From Oscillospiraceae bacterium (GTDB lineage: Bacteria; Bacillota; Clostridia; Oscillospirales; Ruminococcaceae), in NCBI GenBank assembly GCA_018380115.1, contig JAGZUF010000006.1:1-64000 (forward strand): 64,000 nucleotides of DNA, in the 5' to 3' direction. Position numbers and translations under genes: made by a program. Positions within the stretch are counted from its first letter, which is position 1. The number at the start of each line of letters is the position of its first letter. The notes under the pieces were generated by a model. The model saw only the letters and a list, made by a program, of their open reading frames with translations, was not told where the DNA came from and searched no databases. Shown here one piece after another: positions 7,696-17,732 of this stretch.

Positions 7696-10600
7696 TTACA
7701 GCGCAAAATACGCCACGCCGCCCTCGAACAGGCGCTGGTCTTTGTTGCCTTCCACATTTTTGTAAAGGCCGTTGCCGAAGCGCTCGGAATGGCCCATCTT
7801 GCCCAGCACGCGGCCGTCCGGGCTGGTGATGCCCTCAATGGCCCACACGCTGCCGTTGGGGTTGTAGCGCATGTCCAGCGTGGGCGCCCCTGCAAGGTCT
7901 ACATACTGGGTGGCAATCTGCCCGTTTTCGCGCAGCTTTGCCAGCACCTCGCCGCTTGCCACAAAGCGGCCCTCGCCGTGGCTGACGGCAATGGTGTGCA
8001 CATCGCCCGGCTGTGAGAACTGGAGCCAGGGCGATTTGTTTGAGGCCACGCGGGTGCGCACCAGCATGGACTGGTGCCGCCCAATTTCGTTGAACGTAAG
8101 CGTGGGGCACGAGGCGTCTGTTTTCACAATCTCGCCAAAGGGCACAAGGCCCAGCTTCACAAGCGCCTGGAAGCCGTTGCAGATGCCCAGCATCAGGCCG
8201 TCGCGCTGCTTCAAAAGCGCGTGCACCGCCTCGGTAATGGCCGGGTTGCGGAAGAAGGCTGCAATAAATTTGGCGCTGCCCTCCGGCTCGTCGCCGCCGG
8301 AAAAGCCGCCCGGCAGGAACACCATCTGGCTTTCCCCGATACGCTTTGCCAGCTCCTTTGCGCTCTCGGACACATGTGCGGGCGTGAGGTTGTTGATGAC
8401 AAACACGTCCGGCTGTGCGCCCGCGCGCTCCATGGCGCGGGCGGAATCGTACTCGCAGTTCGTGCCCGGGAACACGGGGATAAGCACACGCGGCCTTGCG
8501 GCGCCCACCTTCGGGGCAACGCGCGTTTCCGCCTTATATGTGACGCAGGGAACCTCCTCCTGCCGGGCCGGGGCATGGTAGGGGAAAATAGGCTCCAGCT
8601 TGCCCTCCCAGGCTTGCAGAAGCTCTTCCATGGGCACAGCCTCGCCGGCCGCCTCCAGTGCGCCCGCGTTCGTCGTCTCGCCCAGCGGGGTGCCCACAGA
8701 GGCGTCCCCTGCCAGCTCCAGCACAAAGCTGCCGTAGGCGTAATCAAACAGGCTGTCTACATCCACGCCCGGCGCCAAACGGAAGCCCAGGCCGTTGCCT
8801 GCGCACATTTTGAACAGGGCCTCGGCCACGCCGCCCATGCCGGGCGTATAGGCCGCCAGCACCCTGCCCTCGCGCATCAGCGCATGCACCTGTGCCCACA
8901 CGGCTTTCAGGCTTTCCGCCTCGGGGCGCAGCGCGTCGGCCATGGCCGGGCGCAGCAGCACCACCTTCGAGCCGGGCAGCTTGAATTCCGGGCTGACGAT
9001 ATCCTGCGTTTCGCCCGCGGCCACAGCGAAGCTGACGAGGGTGGGCGGCACGTCGATATTCTCAAACGTGCCGGACATGGAATCCTTTCCGCCAATGGCG
9101 GCCACGCCGAAATCGGCCTGCGCGTCCAGCGCGCCCAGCAGCGCCGCCACGGGCTGGCCCCAGCGGGCGGCGTCCGCGCCAAGGCGCTGGAAATACTCCT
9201 GGAAGGTAAGATAGGCATTTTCGGCGCACAGGCCGGTGGCCACCAGCTTCGAAATGCTTTCTGCCACAGCCAGATACGCGCCGTGATAGGGGCTTTTTTC
9301 GCTGATGAACGGGTTATAGCCCCACGCCATGCCCGCGCAGGTGCGCGTTTCGCCGTGCAGGATGGGGAGCTTATCTACCATGGCCTGAATGGGCGTGAGC
9401 TGGCGGCGCCCGCCGAAGGGCATCAGCACCGTGCCCGCGCCGATGGTGGAATCGAACCGTTCTGCGAGGCCCTTTTTCGAGCAGACATTCAGGCCGGCCA
9501 CAAGGCTGTGCATTTTTTCGCTGAACGTGGCGCCCGCCACCTGCGCCTTTGCCAGCTGCGGGGCAGCCAGCACGGCCCGCGCATGCTTTTCCGCACCGTT
9601 CGAATTCAGGAATTCGCGCGCGATATCGCACACCACACGGCCCTTCCAGCGCATGACAAGGCGCGGCTCGGCGGTGACGAGGGCCACCCTTGTGGCCTCG
9701 AGATTCTCTTTGTTGGCAGCGGCAATGAAGGCGTCCGCGTCCTTTGCCTCCACCACTACGGCCATGCGCTCCTGGCTTTCCGAGATGGCAAGCTCTGTGC
9801 CGTCCAGCCCGTCGTACTTCTTGGGCACGGCGTCCAAATCTATGGAAAGGCCGTCCGCCAGCTCGCCAATCGCCACAGAGACGCCGCCCGCGCCGAAATC
9901 GTTGCAGCGCTTTATCATCAGCGTAGCCTCTTTTGTGCGGAACAGGCGCTGCAGCTTGCGCTCGATGGGCGCGTTGCCCTTCTGCACCTCGGCGCCGCAG
10001 GTCTCGAGGCTCTCCAGCTTATGCGCCTTGGAGGAGCCTGTGGCGCCGCCGCAGCCGTCGCGGCCCGTGCGCCCGCCCAGAAGGATGACCACATCGCCCG
10101 GCGCCGGCTCTTCCCGGCGCACGTTCTCTTCGGGCACAGCGCCCAGCACGGCGCCTATCTCCATGCGCTTTGCCGCATAGCCGGGGTGATAGATCTCGTC
10201 CACCACGCCGGTGGCAAGGCCGATCTGGTTGCCATAGCTGGAATAGCCCGCAGCCGCCGTCTGCACCAGCTTGCGCTGCGGCAGCTTGCCGGGCATCGTC
10301 TCGCTCACGGGCTTCAGCGGGTCTGCCGCGCCGGTGACGCGCATGGCCCCGAACACATAGCCGCGGTTCGCAAGGGGGTCGCGGATGGCGCCGCCGATGC
10401 AGGTGGCCGCGCCGCCGAAGGGCTCTATCTCCGTGGGGTGGTTGTGCGTTTCATTTTTGAACAAAAGCAGCCAGGGCTCCTGCTTTCCGTTGTTGTCCAC
10501 ACTGATTTTCACGCTGCAGGCGTTTATCTCGTCCGATTCGTCCAAGCCCTTCAGGACGCCCCTCTTTTTGAGGTATCTGCCGCCCATGGTGCCCATATCC

Positions 10601-11403
10601 ATCAGGCAGATGGGCTTTTCCCTGCCGCCCGCATACACCTCTCTGCGCATGGCAAGATAGCGCGCATACGCCTTTTCCAGCGTTTCGCTGCCGGGCACCA
10701 CTTCGTCCAGAATGGTGCCGAACGTGGTGTGGCGGCAGTGGTCGGACCAATAGGTGTCTATCATGCGCAGCTCGGTGATGGTGGGGTCGCGCCCCTCTTT
10801 TCTGAAATATGCCTGGCAGAAGGCGACGTCATCCGCGTCCATGGCAAGGCCGTACTGCTGCACCATAGCCGCCAGGGCGGGCTTGTCCAGCCCGATGAAG
10901 CCCGTCAGCGTGGCGACATGGTCCGGCGCCGGGTATTCCGCCGCCAGCGTCTTCTTCTCCTCCAGCGAGGCCTCGCGCGCCTCCACGGGGTTGATGACGT
11001 ATTTTTTGATGGCCGCAAGCTCGGCCGCGCTGACGCTGCCCGAAAGCAGGAACACGCGCGCCGTGGCCACAGCCGGGCGCTCGCCGCCGAACAGAAGGCC
11101 CACGCACTCTGCCGCCGACGCGGCGCGCTGATCGAACTGGCCGGGCAGGTATTCGGTGGCAAACACCGTAAAGCTGCCCTCAGGGATAGCTGTATGCACA
11201 TCGTCCAGCTGCGGCTCGGAAAACACCACGGGCACCGCTTGGCGGAACTGCTCGGGCGCCATGCCCTCCACATCATAACGGTTCAGAATGCGCAGGCCCG
11301 TCAGGCCCTTTGCGCCCAGCAGGCCGCGGAACTCTGCCAGAAGGCCCTTTGCCTCCACTGCGTGCTCGGGCCGCTTTTCCACATAAATACGCTGTACTGC
11401 CAT
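7696..11403 (-). CDS. purL: Phosphoribosylformylglycinamidine synthase, single-chain
   Basis: Catalyses step 4 of purine synthesis: FGAR plus glutamine and ATP to FGAM. At 1235 residues it is the large one-chain enzyme, with N-terminal PurS-like region, two ATP-binding synthetase halves and a C-terminal class I glutaminase. The glutaminase begins near residue 960 (RVLIPVFPGTNCEYDSARAMERAG) and carries the nucleophile cysteine in MLGICNGFQAL. Many Firmicutes use three separate proteins (PurS, PurQ, PurL); the single chain replaces all of them, and no purS or purQ is seen. The ATG lies 3 bp after purD. It is the last gene of the operon. Confidence 0.96.
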   Translation of the reverse strand: MAVQRIYVEKRPEHAVEAKGLLAEFRGLLGAKGLTGLRILNRYDVEGMAPEQFRQAVPVVFSEPQLDDVHTAIPEGSFTVFATEYLPGQFDQRAASAAECVGLLFGGERPAVATARVFLLSGSVSAAELAAIKKYVINPVEAREASLEEKKTLAAEYPAPDHVATLTGFIGLDKPALAAMVQQYGLAMDADDVAFCQAYFRKEGRDPTITELRMIDTYWSDHCRHTTFGTILDEVVPGSETLEKAYARYLAMRREVYAGGREKPICLMDMGTMGGRYLKKRGVLKGLDESDEINACSVKISVDNNGKQEPWLLLFKNETHNHPTEIEPFGGAATCIGGAIRDPLANRGYVFGAMRVTGAADPLKPVSETMPGKLPQRKLVQTAAAGYSSYGNQIGLATGVVDEIYHPGYAAKRMEIGAVLGAVPEENVRREEPAPGDVVILLGGRTGRDGCGGATGSSKAHKLESLETCGAEVQKGNAPIERKLQRLFRTKEATLMIKRCNDFGAGGVSVAIGELADGLSIDLDAVPKKYDGLDGTELAISESQERMAVVVEAKDADAFIAAANKENLEATRVALVTAEPRLVMRWKGRVVCDIAREFLNSNGAEKHARAVLAAPQLAKAQVAGATFSEKMHSLVAGLNVCSKKGLAERFDSTIGAGTVLMPFGGRRQLTPIQAMVDKLPILHGETRTCAGMAWGYNPFISEKSPYHGAYLAVAESISKLVATGLCAENAYLTFQEYFQRLGADAARWGQPVAALLGALDAQADFGVAAIGGKDSMSGTFENIDVPPTLVSFAVAAGETQDIVSPEFKLPGSKVVLLRPAMADALRPEAESLKAVWAQVHALMREGRVLAAYTPGMGGVAEALFKMCAGNGLGFRLAPGVDVDSLFDYAYGSFVLELAGDASVGTPLGETTNAGALEAAGEAVPMEELLQAWEGKLEPIFPYHAPARQEEVPCVTYKAETRVAPKVGAARPRVLIPVFPGTNCEYDSARAMERAGAQPDVFVINNLTPAHVSESAKELAKRIGESQMVFLPGGFSGGDEPEGSAKFIAAFFRNPAITEAVHALLKQRDGLMLGICNGFQALVKLGLVPFGEIVKTDASCPTLTFNEIGRHQSMLVRTRVASNKSPWLQFSQPGDVHTIAVSHGEGRFVASGEVLAKLRENGQIATQYVDLAGAPTLDMRYNPNGSVWAIEGITSPDGRVLGKMGHSERFGNGLYKNVEGNKDQRLFEGGVAYFAL

Positions 11404-11406
11404 GGT

Positions 11407-12699
11407 TCAGTTCCCTTCCTTTCCGGCGGCCAGTGCCCGCGCGCCGATGTCGCTGCGCATGTGCATGCCCTCAAAATGAATGTTCTCTGCCGCGGCGTAG
11501 GCGGCCTTCACCGCCGCCTGCAGCGTTTCGGCCACGGCCGTCACGCCCAGCACGCGGCCGCCCGCCGTAACAAGGCCGCCATCCTCCAGCTTTGTGCCCG
11601 CGTGGAACACCGTGGCCCCGCCGCCGGACAGCTGGCCGTTCACAAGGCCTGTGATGGGCTTTCCGCTCTCATATTTCTGCGGGTACCCGCCCGATGCCAG
11701 CACCACGCAGGCTGCGCTGGCGGCCTTCCACTTCACCGGCACGCCGGCCAGCGTGCCGTTCGTGGTGGCCTGCATAATCTCCAGCAGGTCGCCGTCCAGC
11801 AGCGGCAGCACCACCTGCGTCTCGGGGTCGCCGAAGCGGCAGTTGTATTCTATCACCTTCGGGCCGTCCGGCGTAAGCATCAGGCCAAAGTACAGGCAAC
11901 CTCTGAACGGGCAGCCCTCGGCCCGCATGGCCTCGATGGTGGGCTGGAAAATGGTGCGCATGCAGGCCTGCGCCAGCTCCGGCGTATAGCAGGGGTTCGG
12001 GGCAATGGTACCCATGCCGCCCGTGTTCAGGCCCCTGTCGCCGTCCAGAGCGCGCTTGTGGTCCATGCTGGACACCATGGGCACCACCGTCTGCCCGTCT
12101 GTAAAGCTCAGCACAGACACCTCGGGCCCGGTGAGGAATTCCTCCACCACCACGCGGCTGCCGGAGGCGCCGAAGGCGCCGTCCTCCATCATGCTTTTCA
12201 CAGCGGCCATGGCCGCCGCCTCGTCCTCGCAGATAAGAACGCCCTTGCCCAGGGCAAGGCCATCCGCCTTTACCACCACCGGGTATTTGCCCTGCGCGCG
12301 GATATATGCCCTTGCGCTTTCCGCATCGCTGAATGCCTCGTAGCGCGCGGTGGGGATGCCGTATTTTTTCATCAAATCCTTTGAGAACACCTTGCTGGCC
12401 TCAATGCGCGCCGCGGCCTTATCCGGCCCAAACGCGGGGATGCCCTTTTCCGCCAGCGCGTCCACCATGCCGAGGGCAAGGGGGTCGTCCGGCGCCACCA
12501 CCACATAATCCACGGCATTCTGCACGGCCCACGCCACCATGGCCTGCACGTCCGTGGCCTTTATGGGCACGCACACGGCGTCTGCCGCAATGCCGCCGTT
12601 GCCCGGCGCACAGTAAAGCTGCGGCGCAGCCTTCGCCTCCTTCAATTTGCGGATAATGGCGTGCTCGCGCCCGCCGCCGCCCACCACCAGTACCTTCAT
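11407..12699 (-). CDS. purD: Phosphoribosylamine-glycine ligase
   Basis: Joins phosphoribosylamine and glycine with ATP to give GAR, step 2 of purine synthesis. The 430-residue product has the N-terminal signature MKVLVVGGGGREHAI and an ATP-grasp core (about residues 100-325), full length for PurD. It lies between a membrane-protein gene 13 bp upstream and purL 3 bp downstream, so it is translated from the same long purine transcript. Confidence 0.97.
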   Translation of the reverse strand: MKVLVVGGGGREHAIIRKLKEAKAAPQLYCAPGNGGIAADAVCVPIKATDVQAMVAWAVQNAVDYVVVAPDDPLALGMVDALAEKGIPAFGPDKAAARIEASKVFSKDLMKKYGIPTARYEAFSDAESARAYIRAQGKYPVVVKADGLALGKGVLICEDEAAAMAAVKSMMEDGAFGASGSRVVVEEFLTGPEVSVLSFTDGQTVVPMVSSMDHKRALDGDRGLNTGGMGTIAPNPCYTPELAQACMRTIFQPTIEAMRAEGCPFRGCLYFGLMLTPDGPKVIEYNCRFGDPETQVVLPLLDGDLLEIMQATTNGTLAGVPVKWKAASAACVVLASGGYPQKYESGKPITGLVNGQLSGGGATVFHAGTKLEDGGLVTAGGRVLGVTAVAETLQAAVKAAYAAAENIHFEGMHMRSDIGARALAAGKEGN

Positions 12700-12712
12700 G
12701 GCATTTCCTCCG

Positions 12713-14836
12713 TTACTGAGTTACTTTGAAAATTGTGACATCGCCGTTTTCATATACGGTTTCGAACCCCTCAGGCGCAGACGGGCCGCCAAAGATGCCG
12801 GGCTGCGCCTGCTCGGTGATGTCCCAGCCATAGCGCGCCGCCTGCGCGGAGTACACCACATGGCTGATGCCCTTTTCCCGGCAGAAGGCCGCCGCCTCGC
12901 GTGCCTCAATACCGGGGCCGAACAGGGCTTTCATCTCGTCCACCCGCAGGGCAATCTCCCCTTCAGGCACGCCCAGGTTCGACCTGGCATACTTGAAGCT
13001 CTCCATATAAAAGCGCCGCCCGCTCAAGCCCGAATACACATTTGAAAGCCCTTCCAGCGCCTTGCCCGTGTGCGTGCGGTTGGTGGCCAGCAGCGCCGTT
13101 TCGGGCACGTTCTGCCGCACCCATTCCATCGCCTGCTGTTCGGCGGCTGTCAGGGGGAGGTCCCACGAATCGTCCGCCGCCGCGCGCGCCATCACAGGCA
13201 CCGTCTCGCGCACCATCTGCGCCATGGTGCACAACCCCGTTGCAAGGCCCGCCAGCGCCAGCGCGGCCACAGCGCCCCTGCACGCCAGCGACACAGCCCT
13301 TTTGCGCCGCGCGCAAAAGGCCAAAAAGCCGGGCAGACTCTGCACCGCCAGCGCGTCTGCACACAAAAGGCCCAAAAAGGCAAAATACATCTGGCTCATG
13401 GCCTCGTGGTCGAACAGGAAAAACGCGACAAAGCCGCCCAGCAGCCCGGCGTACAGCATCAGCCTTTCGCCCGGCAGGCGGAAGATGCGCAGCGCATCGC
13501 GCACGCCGCCCAAAAGCGCAAGCGGCATGGCAGCCGGCGCATAGCACACGGCCTGCGCCAGCATGAACACAGGCGCCGCCGCGCCCAAAAGCGCGGGCCA
13601 TTTGGCCCGGATAAGGGCGATAAAATTGGAAAAATAAGATTTTTCCAGCGTGCCGAACACGCTGAAATGGATGCTGGTGCCCGCGCCCGCCGAAAAAAAG
13701 GCCGCATACAGTGCGCCGAACCCGGCCAGCAGCATAAGCGCCCAGGCCAGCGTGGCCGCGCGCAGGCGCATGCCGCCGCGCCCTGCGCCCGGCAGCCGCA
13801 CCAGCGCGGCACAGAAAAACGCCAGCACCGCCACACCGGCCACGGGCCCCTTTGCAAAGCACAAAAGCGCAAGGGCGGCAAGGTTCAGCCCCCACAGCCA
13901 AGCCGGGCGCGCGTTTCCCTCGCGCCGGAACAGCACGGCGCCTGTGGAAAAAAACGCCGCCAGCAGGCCAAGGCCGAAGCCCATGCCGTTGATGTTTGTG
14001 AGCACATGGTACACACTGAGGTTCCAAAACGGGCAGCGCCCGTACTCAAATACCTTCCACAGCCCCGCGCCGCCACACAGGAACACAAGGCCCAAAAGCA
14101 GGCCCGCCCTTTTTATGCTGCCGCCGTACAGGATGCGGCCAAGGTCCCACAGCATGGCGGCTGTGAACAAAATGCCCACCATCGGAAGCAGCACGGCCTC
14201 CATGTCATAGCAGGACGTTCCGCTCGCCATGGAGAGGCCCGCAGCCATCAATTCCGAAAGATAATGATAGGTCAGGGTATAGCCTGAAAAGCGCAGATCC
14301 TGCGGGGGAAACCCCAGAAGAAAGCTTTGCGCATTGCCCACGTTCCAGAAAAAATCCTGCTGGGGCACCACGGCGCCGCCCGCCGCAGCGGGCAGGGCAA
14401 AGCGAAGCGCGCCGCCCACACAGTACAGCGCCAGCAGGCACAGCACAGCCGCACACAGCCAGCCTTTCCCGGGCATGTCTGGCGCGCGCAGGGCTGCAAG
14501 CAGCGGCCTGCGTTTTGCCCAAAGCCCGGCCAGCCCCGCGGCAGCCAAAAGCCACGGCAGCCAGAAGGCCCCCCATGCGCTGGCCAGTGCGCTGCACGAC
14601 GCAAACGCCAGCATGCCGAATACAAACGAGGCCGTCTGCAAAAGGCCGAAGCGCTTTGCGCCCACCGCTTCGGCCAGCACCCGCCCGGGCAGCCAGACAC
14701 CCAGCACGCACAGAGCAAGCGCCAGCGGCGGCAGGAACAGCCCGCCGAAGGCGTTCATACAGGCGCTGGCCGCGATGAACACCGCCATGCCTACCATGAT
14801 GGGCCAGCGCTTTTTCATGCTTTGCAGGTAAGCCAT
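12713..14836 (-). CDS. Large polytopic membrane protein inside the purine operon (GT-C-like)
   Basis: A 707-residue protein with about 12-14 hydrophobic helices to roughly residue 555, then a soluble C-terminal region of about 150 residues. The tail has the pattern AMEWVRQNVPETALLATNR and SGLSGRRFYMESF, common at the ends of bacterial GT-C-type membrane glycosyltransferases. I cannot assign a substrate. The ATG at 14836 has AGGAGG 9 nt upstream. It sits 268 bp after purH and 13 bp before purD on the same strand, interrupting an otherwise pure purine gene order, with no promoter I could clearly identify. Confidence 0.75.
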   Translation of the reverse strand: MAYLQSMKKRWPIMVGMAVFIAASACMNAFGGLFLPPLALALCVLGVWLPGRVLAEAVGAKRFGLLQTASFVFGMLAFASCSALASAWGAFWLPWLLAAAGLAGLWAKRRPLLAALRAPDMPGKGWLCAAVLCLLALYCVGGALRFALPAAAGGAVVPQQDFFWNVGNAQSFLLGFPPQDLRFSGYTLTYHYLSELMAAGLSMASGTSCYDMEAVLLPMVGILFTAAMLWDLGRILYGGSIKRAGLLLGLVFLCGGAGLWKVFEYGRCPFWNLSVYHVLTNINGMGFGLGLLAAFFSTGAVLFRREGNARPAWLWGLNLAALALLCFAKGPVAGVAVLAFFCAALVRLPGAGRGGMRLRAATLAWALMLLAGFGALYAAFFSAGAGTSIHFSVFGTLEKSYFSNFIALIRAKWPALLGAAAPVFMLAQAVCYAPAAMPLALLGGVRDALRIFRLPGERLMLYAGLLGGFVAFFLFDHEAMSQMYFAFLGLLCADALAVQSLPGFLAFCARRKRAVSLACRGAVAALALAGLATGLCTMAQMVRETVPVMARAAADDSWDLPLTAAEQQAMEWVRQNVPETALLATNRTHTGKALEGLSNVYSGLSGRRFYMESFKYARSNLGVPEGEIALRVDEMKALFGPGIEAREAAAFCREKGISHVVYSAQAARYGWDITEQAQPGIFGGPSAPEGFETVYENGDVTIFKVTQ

Positions 14837-15104
14837 GGGGCCGTCCTCCTACTGCGGCAAGCCGCAAAATTATTTACAGGCTGCACAGCGCACGCAGGTG
14901 CGCCGCGCGTTATAGACGGCGGGCACTGCCGCGCCGCCCGGGTATGGCACCGCAAACGCCGGTGACGGGCCCAAACGGTGCGGGGAAACACACGCCGCGC
15001 CAAGAGGCCGCACCGGCCCTGCACGGCACCTTGCAGGGAAATATGCCGCGCCGCGCATTCCGCTGTGCAGGCAGCGCACCGGCCCGGCGGCGCGCCGCGC
15101 GGCG

Positions 15105-16277
15105 TCAGTGATGGAACAGGCGCAGGCCGTTGAAGACCATCACGATGCCGTATTTGTCGCACGTCTCTATCACCTGCTCATCGCGGATAGAGCCGCCCGG
15201 CTCTACAATGGCCGTCACGCCGGAGCGGCGCGCGCGCTCGATGTTGTCGCCGAAGGGGAAGAAGGCGTCCGAGCCAAGGCACACGCCGGTGAAGCGGGCC
15301 AGCCACTCCTTCTTTTCGGCGGGCGTAAGCGGCTCGGGGCGCCGGGTAAATGTCTGCGCCCACACGTCTTCGCCGATGACGTCCTCGCACTCATCGGAAA
15401 TATATACATCAATGGCATTATCCCTGTTCGGGCGCGAAACATCCGGGCGGAAGGGCAGGCCCAGCACCTTCGGATGCTGGCGCAAATGCCAGATGTCCGC
15501 CTTGTTGCCCGCAAGGCGCGTGCAGTGAATGCGGCTCTGCTGGCCCGCGCCCACGCCGATGATCTGCCCGCCCTCAGCGTAGCACACAGAGTTGGACTGC
15601 GTATATTTCAGCGTGATAAGGCACAAAAGCAGATCGCGCTTTTGCTCCTCGGTGAGCGTTTTGTTTTTGGTGACGATGTTCGAAAACGTTTCCGGGCCGA
15701 ATTTCGCCTCGTTGCGGCCCTGCTCGAAGGTGATGCCGAACACGTCCTTGTGCTCGATGGGCGCAGGCGTGTACGCGGGGTCTATCTGCACAATATTGTA
15801 GCCGCCCTTGCGCTTTGTTTTTAAAATGGCCAGCGCGGCCTCGGAATAGCCCGGCGCGATGATGCCGTCCGTCACCTCGTGCTGAATCACTTTTGCCGTG
15901 GCCTCGTCGCACTCGTCGGAAAGGGCGATCCAGTCACCAAAGGAGGACATCCTGTCCGCACCGCGGGCGCGCGCGTAAGCGCAGGCCAGAGGGCTGAGCT
16001 GCAGCCCCTCTACAAAATACATCTTTTTCATGGCGTCCGTCAAAGGCAGGCCCAGCGCGGCACCGGCGGGCGACACATGCTTGAACGAGGCCGCCGCAGG
16101 CAGGCTCGTGGCCTCTTTCAGCTCTTTCACAAGCTGCCATGAATTCAGCGCATCCAGAAAATTGATATAGCCGGGCCTTCCGTTCAGCACCTGCACAGGC
16201 AGCTCGCCCTGCGCCATGAAGATGCGCGCAGGCTTCTGGTTGGGGTTGCAGCCGTATTTCAGTTCCAGTTCTTTCAT
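15105..16277 (-). CDS. purH: Stand-alone AICAR transformylase (PurH C-terminal domain family)
   Basis: Transfers a formyl group from 10-formyl-THF to AICAR, step 9 of purine synthesis. The 390-residue product corresponds to the transformylase half of PurH, with the SFKHVSPAGAA motif containing the Lys-His catalytic pair at residues 66-67. The IMP cyclohydrolase domain that precedes it in ordinary bifunctional PurH (about 515 residues) is missing. That step appears to be supplied by the purO gene immediately upstream, 29 bp away. The start is the ATG with GAGGAG before it; the open frame continues upstream into purO only by chance. Confidence 0.93.
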   Translation of the reverse strand: MKELELKYGCNPNQKPARIFMAQGELPVQVLNGRPGYINFLDALNSWQLVKELKEATSLPAAASFKHVSPAGAALGLPLTDAMKKMYFVEGLQLSPLACAYARARGADRMSSFGDWIALSDECDEATAKVIQHEVTDGIIAPGYSEAALAILKTKRKGGYNIVQIDPAYTPAPIEHKDVFGITFEQGRNEAKFGPETFSNIVTKNKTLTEEQKRDLLLCLITLKYTQSNSVCYAEGGQIIGVGAGQQSRIHCTRLAGNKADIWHLRQHPKVLGLPFRPDVSRPNRDNAIDVYISDECEDVIGEDVWAQTFTRRPEPLTPAEKKEWLARFTGVCLGSDAFFPFGDNIERARRSGVTAIVEPGGSIRDEQVIETCDKYGIVMVFNGLRLFHH

Positions 16278-16306
16278 ATCGAAGCTCCTCTCTGCCCGAA
16301 CGGCGG

Positions 16307-17029
16307 TCACACTTTTTCGTATTTGTTCACGATGCGCGTTTTGTACTTGCCTGTTTTCAGCTCTATCTCCCGCACGAACAACGACACCTTGTTCGCTTCG
16401 TTCAGGCTGTTCCACAGCATGTTCGTGAAGGTGTCGATATCGCCGGACAGCTTCACCTTCTCCGGCTCGCCCGAAAACGAGGGGATGGGGCTGCCGTCGC
16501 AGCGGTAGGTGTGAATAAAGCGGCCCTCGCCCGGCACGGGCTGGGGATATTCAAAGAAAAAGCGCTCCACAGAGCCGCCGTTGCCCTCGTCCGACCTCAA
16601 AATAGACAGCTTGTAGCTCATTTTCCCCTTTTTCGTCACCTTCACAACGCCCGAAATGCGCGGGGTGAAATTGGGCGCGTCCGGCTCGAAGGTGCGCGTG
16701 CGCAGGGCTTTGGCAAAGCCATGGCCCTTTTCGTACGCTTCAAAAATAGTGTCCGTCTGGTCGCCGTTCGTCACAATGGTCCTGCTGCCGGACACGCGCA
16801 CGGGTGCATAGATGATAAGGCTGGGGTCCTCCAGTTTGGAAGGGTCAGCAGCTTCGGTGATGATGCCGCCGTCCTTTTCCGTAAACACCCGGTTGCGGCT
16901 GTTGGCCGAACGGCCCATGATAAAATAGGCAAGCACCGCGCGCAGGCCGTCATCTGAACGGCCGATGACGATGCCCCGCCCGGGGTATGAATTCACGGCA
17001 AGCTCTGCCGCAAGGCTCAGATGGTCCAT
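16307..17029 (-). CDS. purO: IMP cyclohydrolase, PurO type
   Basis: Closes FAICAR to IMP, the last step of purine synthesis. The 240-residue sequence resembles the PurO family (COG3363) first known from archaea, with an early RGIVIGRSDDG segment and a later QTDTIFEAY segment. It is unrelated in fold to the PurH cyclohydrolase domain. GGAGG precedes the ATG. Position between purN and a transformylase that lacks its own cyclohydrolase domain strongly supports the assignment. Confidence 0.88.
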   Translation of the reverse strand: MDHLSLAAELAVNSYPGRGIVIGRSDDGLRAVLAYFIMGRSANSRNRVFTEKDGGIITEAADPSKLEDPSLIIYAPVRVSGSRTIVTNGDQTDTIFEAYEKGHGFAKALRTRTFEPDAPNFTPRISGVVKVTKKGKMSYKLSILRSDEGNGGSVERFFFEYPQPVPGEGRFIHTYRCDGSPIPSFSGEPEKVKLSGDIDTFTNMLWNSLNEANKVSLFVREIELKTGKYKTRIVNKYEKV

Positions 17030-17132
17030 AACGCTTTCCTCCGCTTTCTGCTTTGCCGCGCATGGTGCGCGGCACGCGCTTTCTGTGCGCCCCCCTTTAG
17101 GGCGGCGCGTTTTTCAAATGGGCAAAGGCCCG

Positions 17133-17732
17133 TCAGCCCTGCTCCAGCTTCTGCGCCAGGCACTCGGCTGCCTGCGGCAGAATAATCCATTCCGCCTGCT
17201 CCATCACGCGGCGCTGCAGCGTCTCGGGCGTGTCGCCCTCGCGCACCTCCACCGCCTTCTGTGCCAGAATGCGCCCCTCGTCATAATTCTCGTTCACAAG
17301 GTGCACGGTGGCGCCCGTCACCTTCACGCCTCTGGCAAGCGCCGCCTCGTGCACGCGAAGGCCGTAATAGCCCGCGCCGCAGAACGACGGGATAAGGCTG
17401 GGGTGGACGTTGAGTATCCTGTCCGGGTAGGCCGCCAGCACCCGCGGGCCTATCATGGAGAGATAGCCCGCCAGCACCACCATATCGACGCCATGGCCTT
17501 GCAGCAGGCTGCACAGCGCCGCGTCGTGCGCGGCGGCACCGGCGTATGCCTTCCGGGCGCATACGGCGGCCTCCACGCCCGCCGCCTGCGCGCGCTGCAG
17601 CGCATAGGCCTGCGGGTTTGAGGCCACCACCAGCGCAATGCGCACATGGGGCATGCGGCCTGCCGCCTGCGCGTCCAGCAGGGCCTGCAGGTTTGTGCCG
17701 CCGCCGGAGACGAGCACCGCCGCGTTCAGCAC
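17133..17732 (-). CDS. purN: Phosphoribosylglycinamide formyltransferase
   Basis: Formylates GAR using 10-formyl-THF, step 3 of purine synthesis. The 199-residue enzyme begins with the GAR-binding loop VLVSGGGTNLQALLD and has the catalytic ILNVHPSLIPSF segment (Asn and His) and the DEGRIL segment with the catalytic Asp. Its first codons overlap the 3' end of purM by 7 bp, indicating translational coupling. Confidence 0.97.
   Translation of the reverse strand: MLNAAVLVSGGGTNLQALLDAQAAGRMPHVRIALVVASNPQAYALQRAQAAGVEAAVCARKAYAGAAAHDAALCSLLQGHGVDMVVLAGYLSMIGPRVLAAYPDRILNVHPSLIPSFCGAGYYGLRVHEAALARGVKVTGATVHLVNENYDEGRILAQKAVEVREGDTPETLQRRVMEQAEWIILPQAAECLAQKLEQG

Noticed and set aside
7696..12384. 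Very long plus-strand open frames antisense to purL and purD (for example 8074-12384)
   Set aside because: They are shadows of G+C-rich minus-strand genes: low-complexity His/Arg/Ala-rich translations without domains, and the opposite strand carries clear full-length PurL and PurD.
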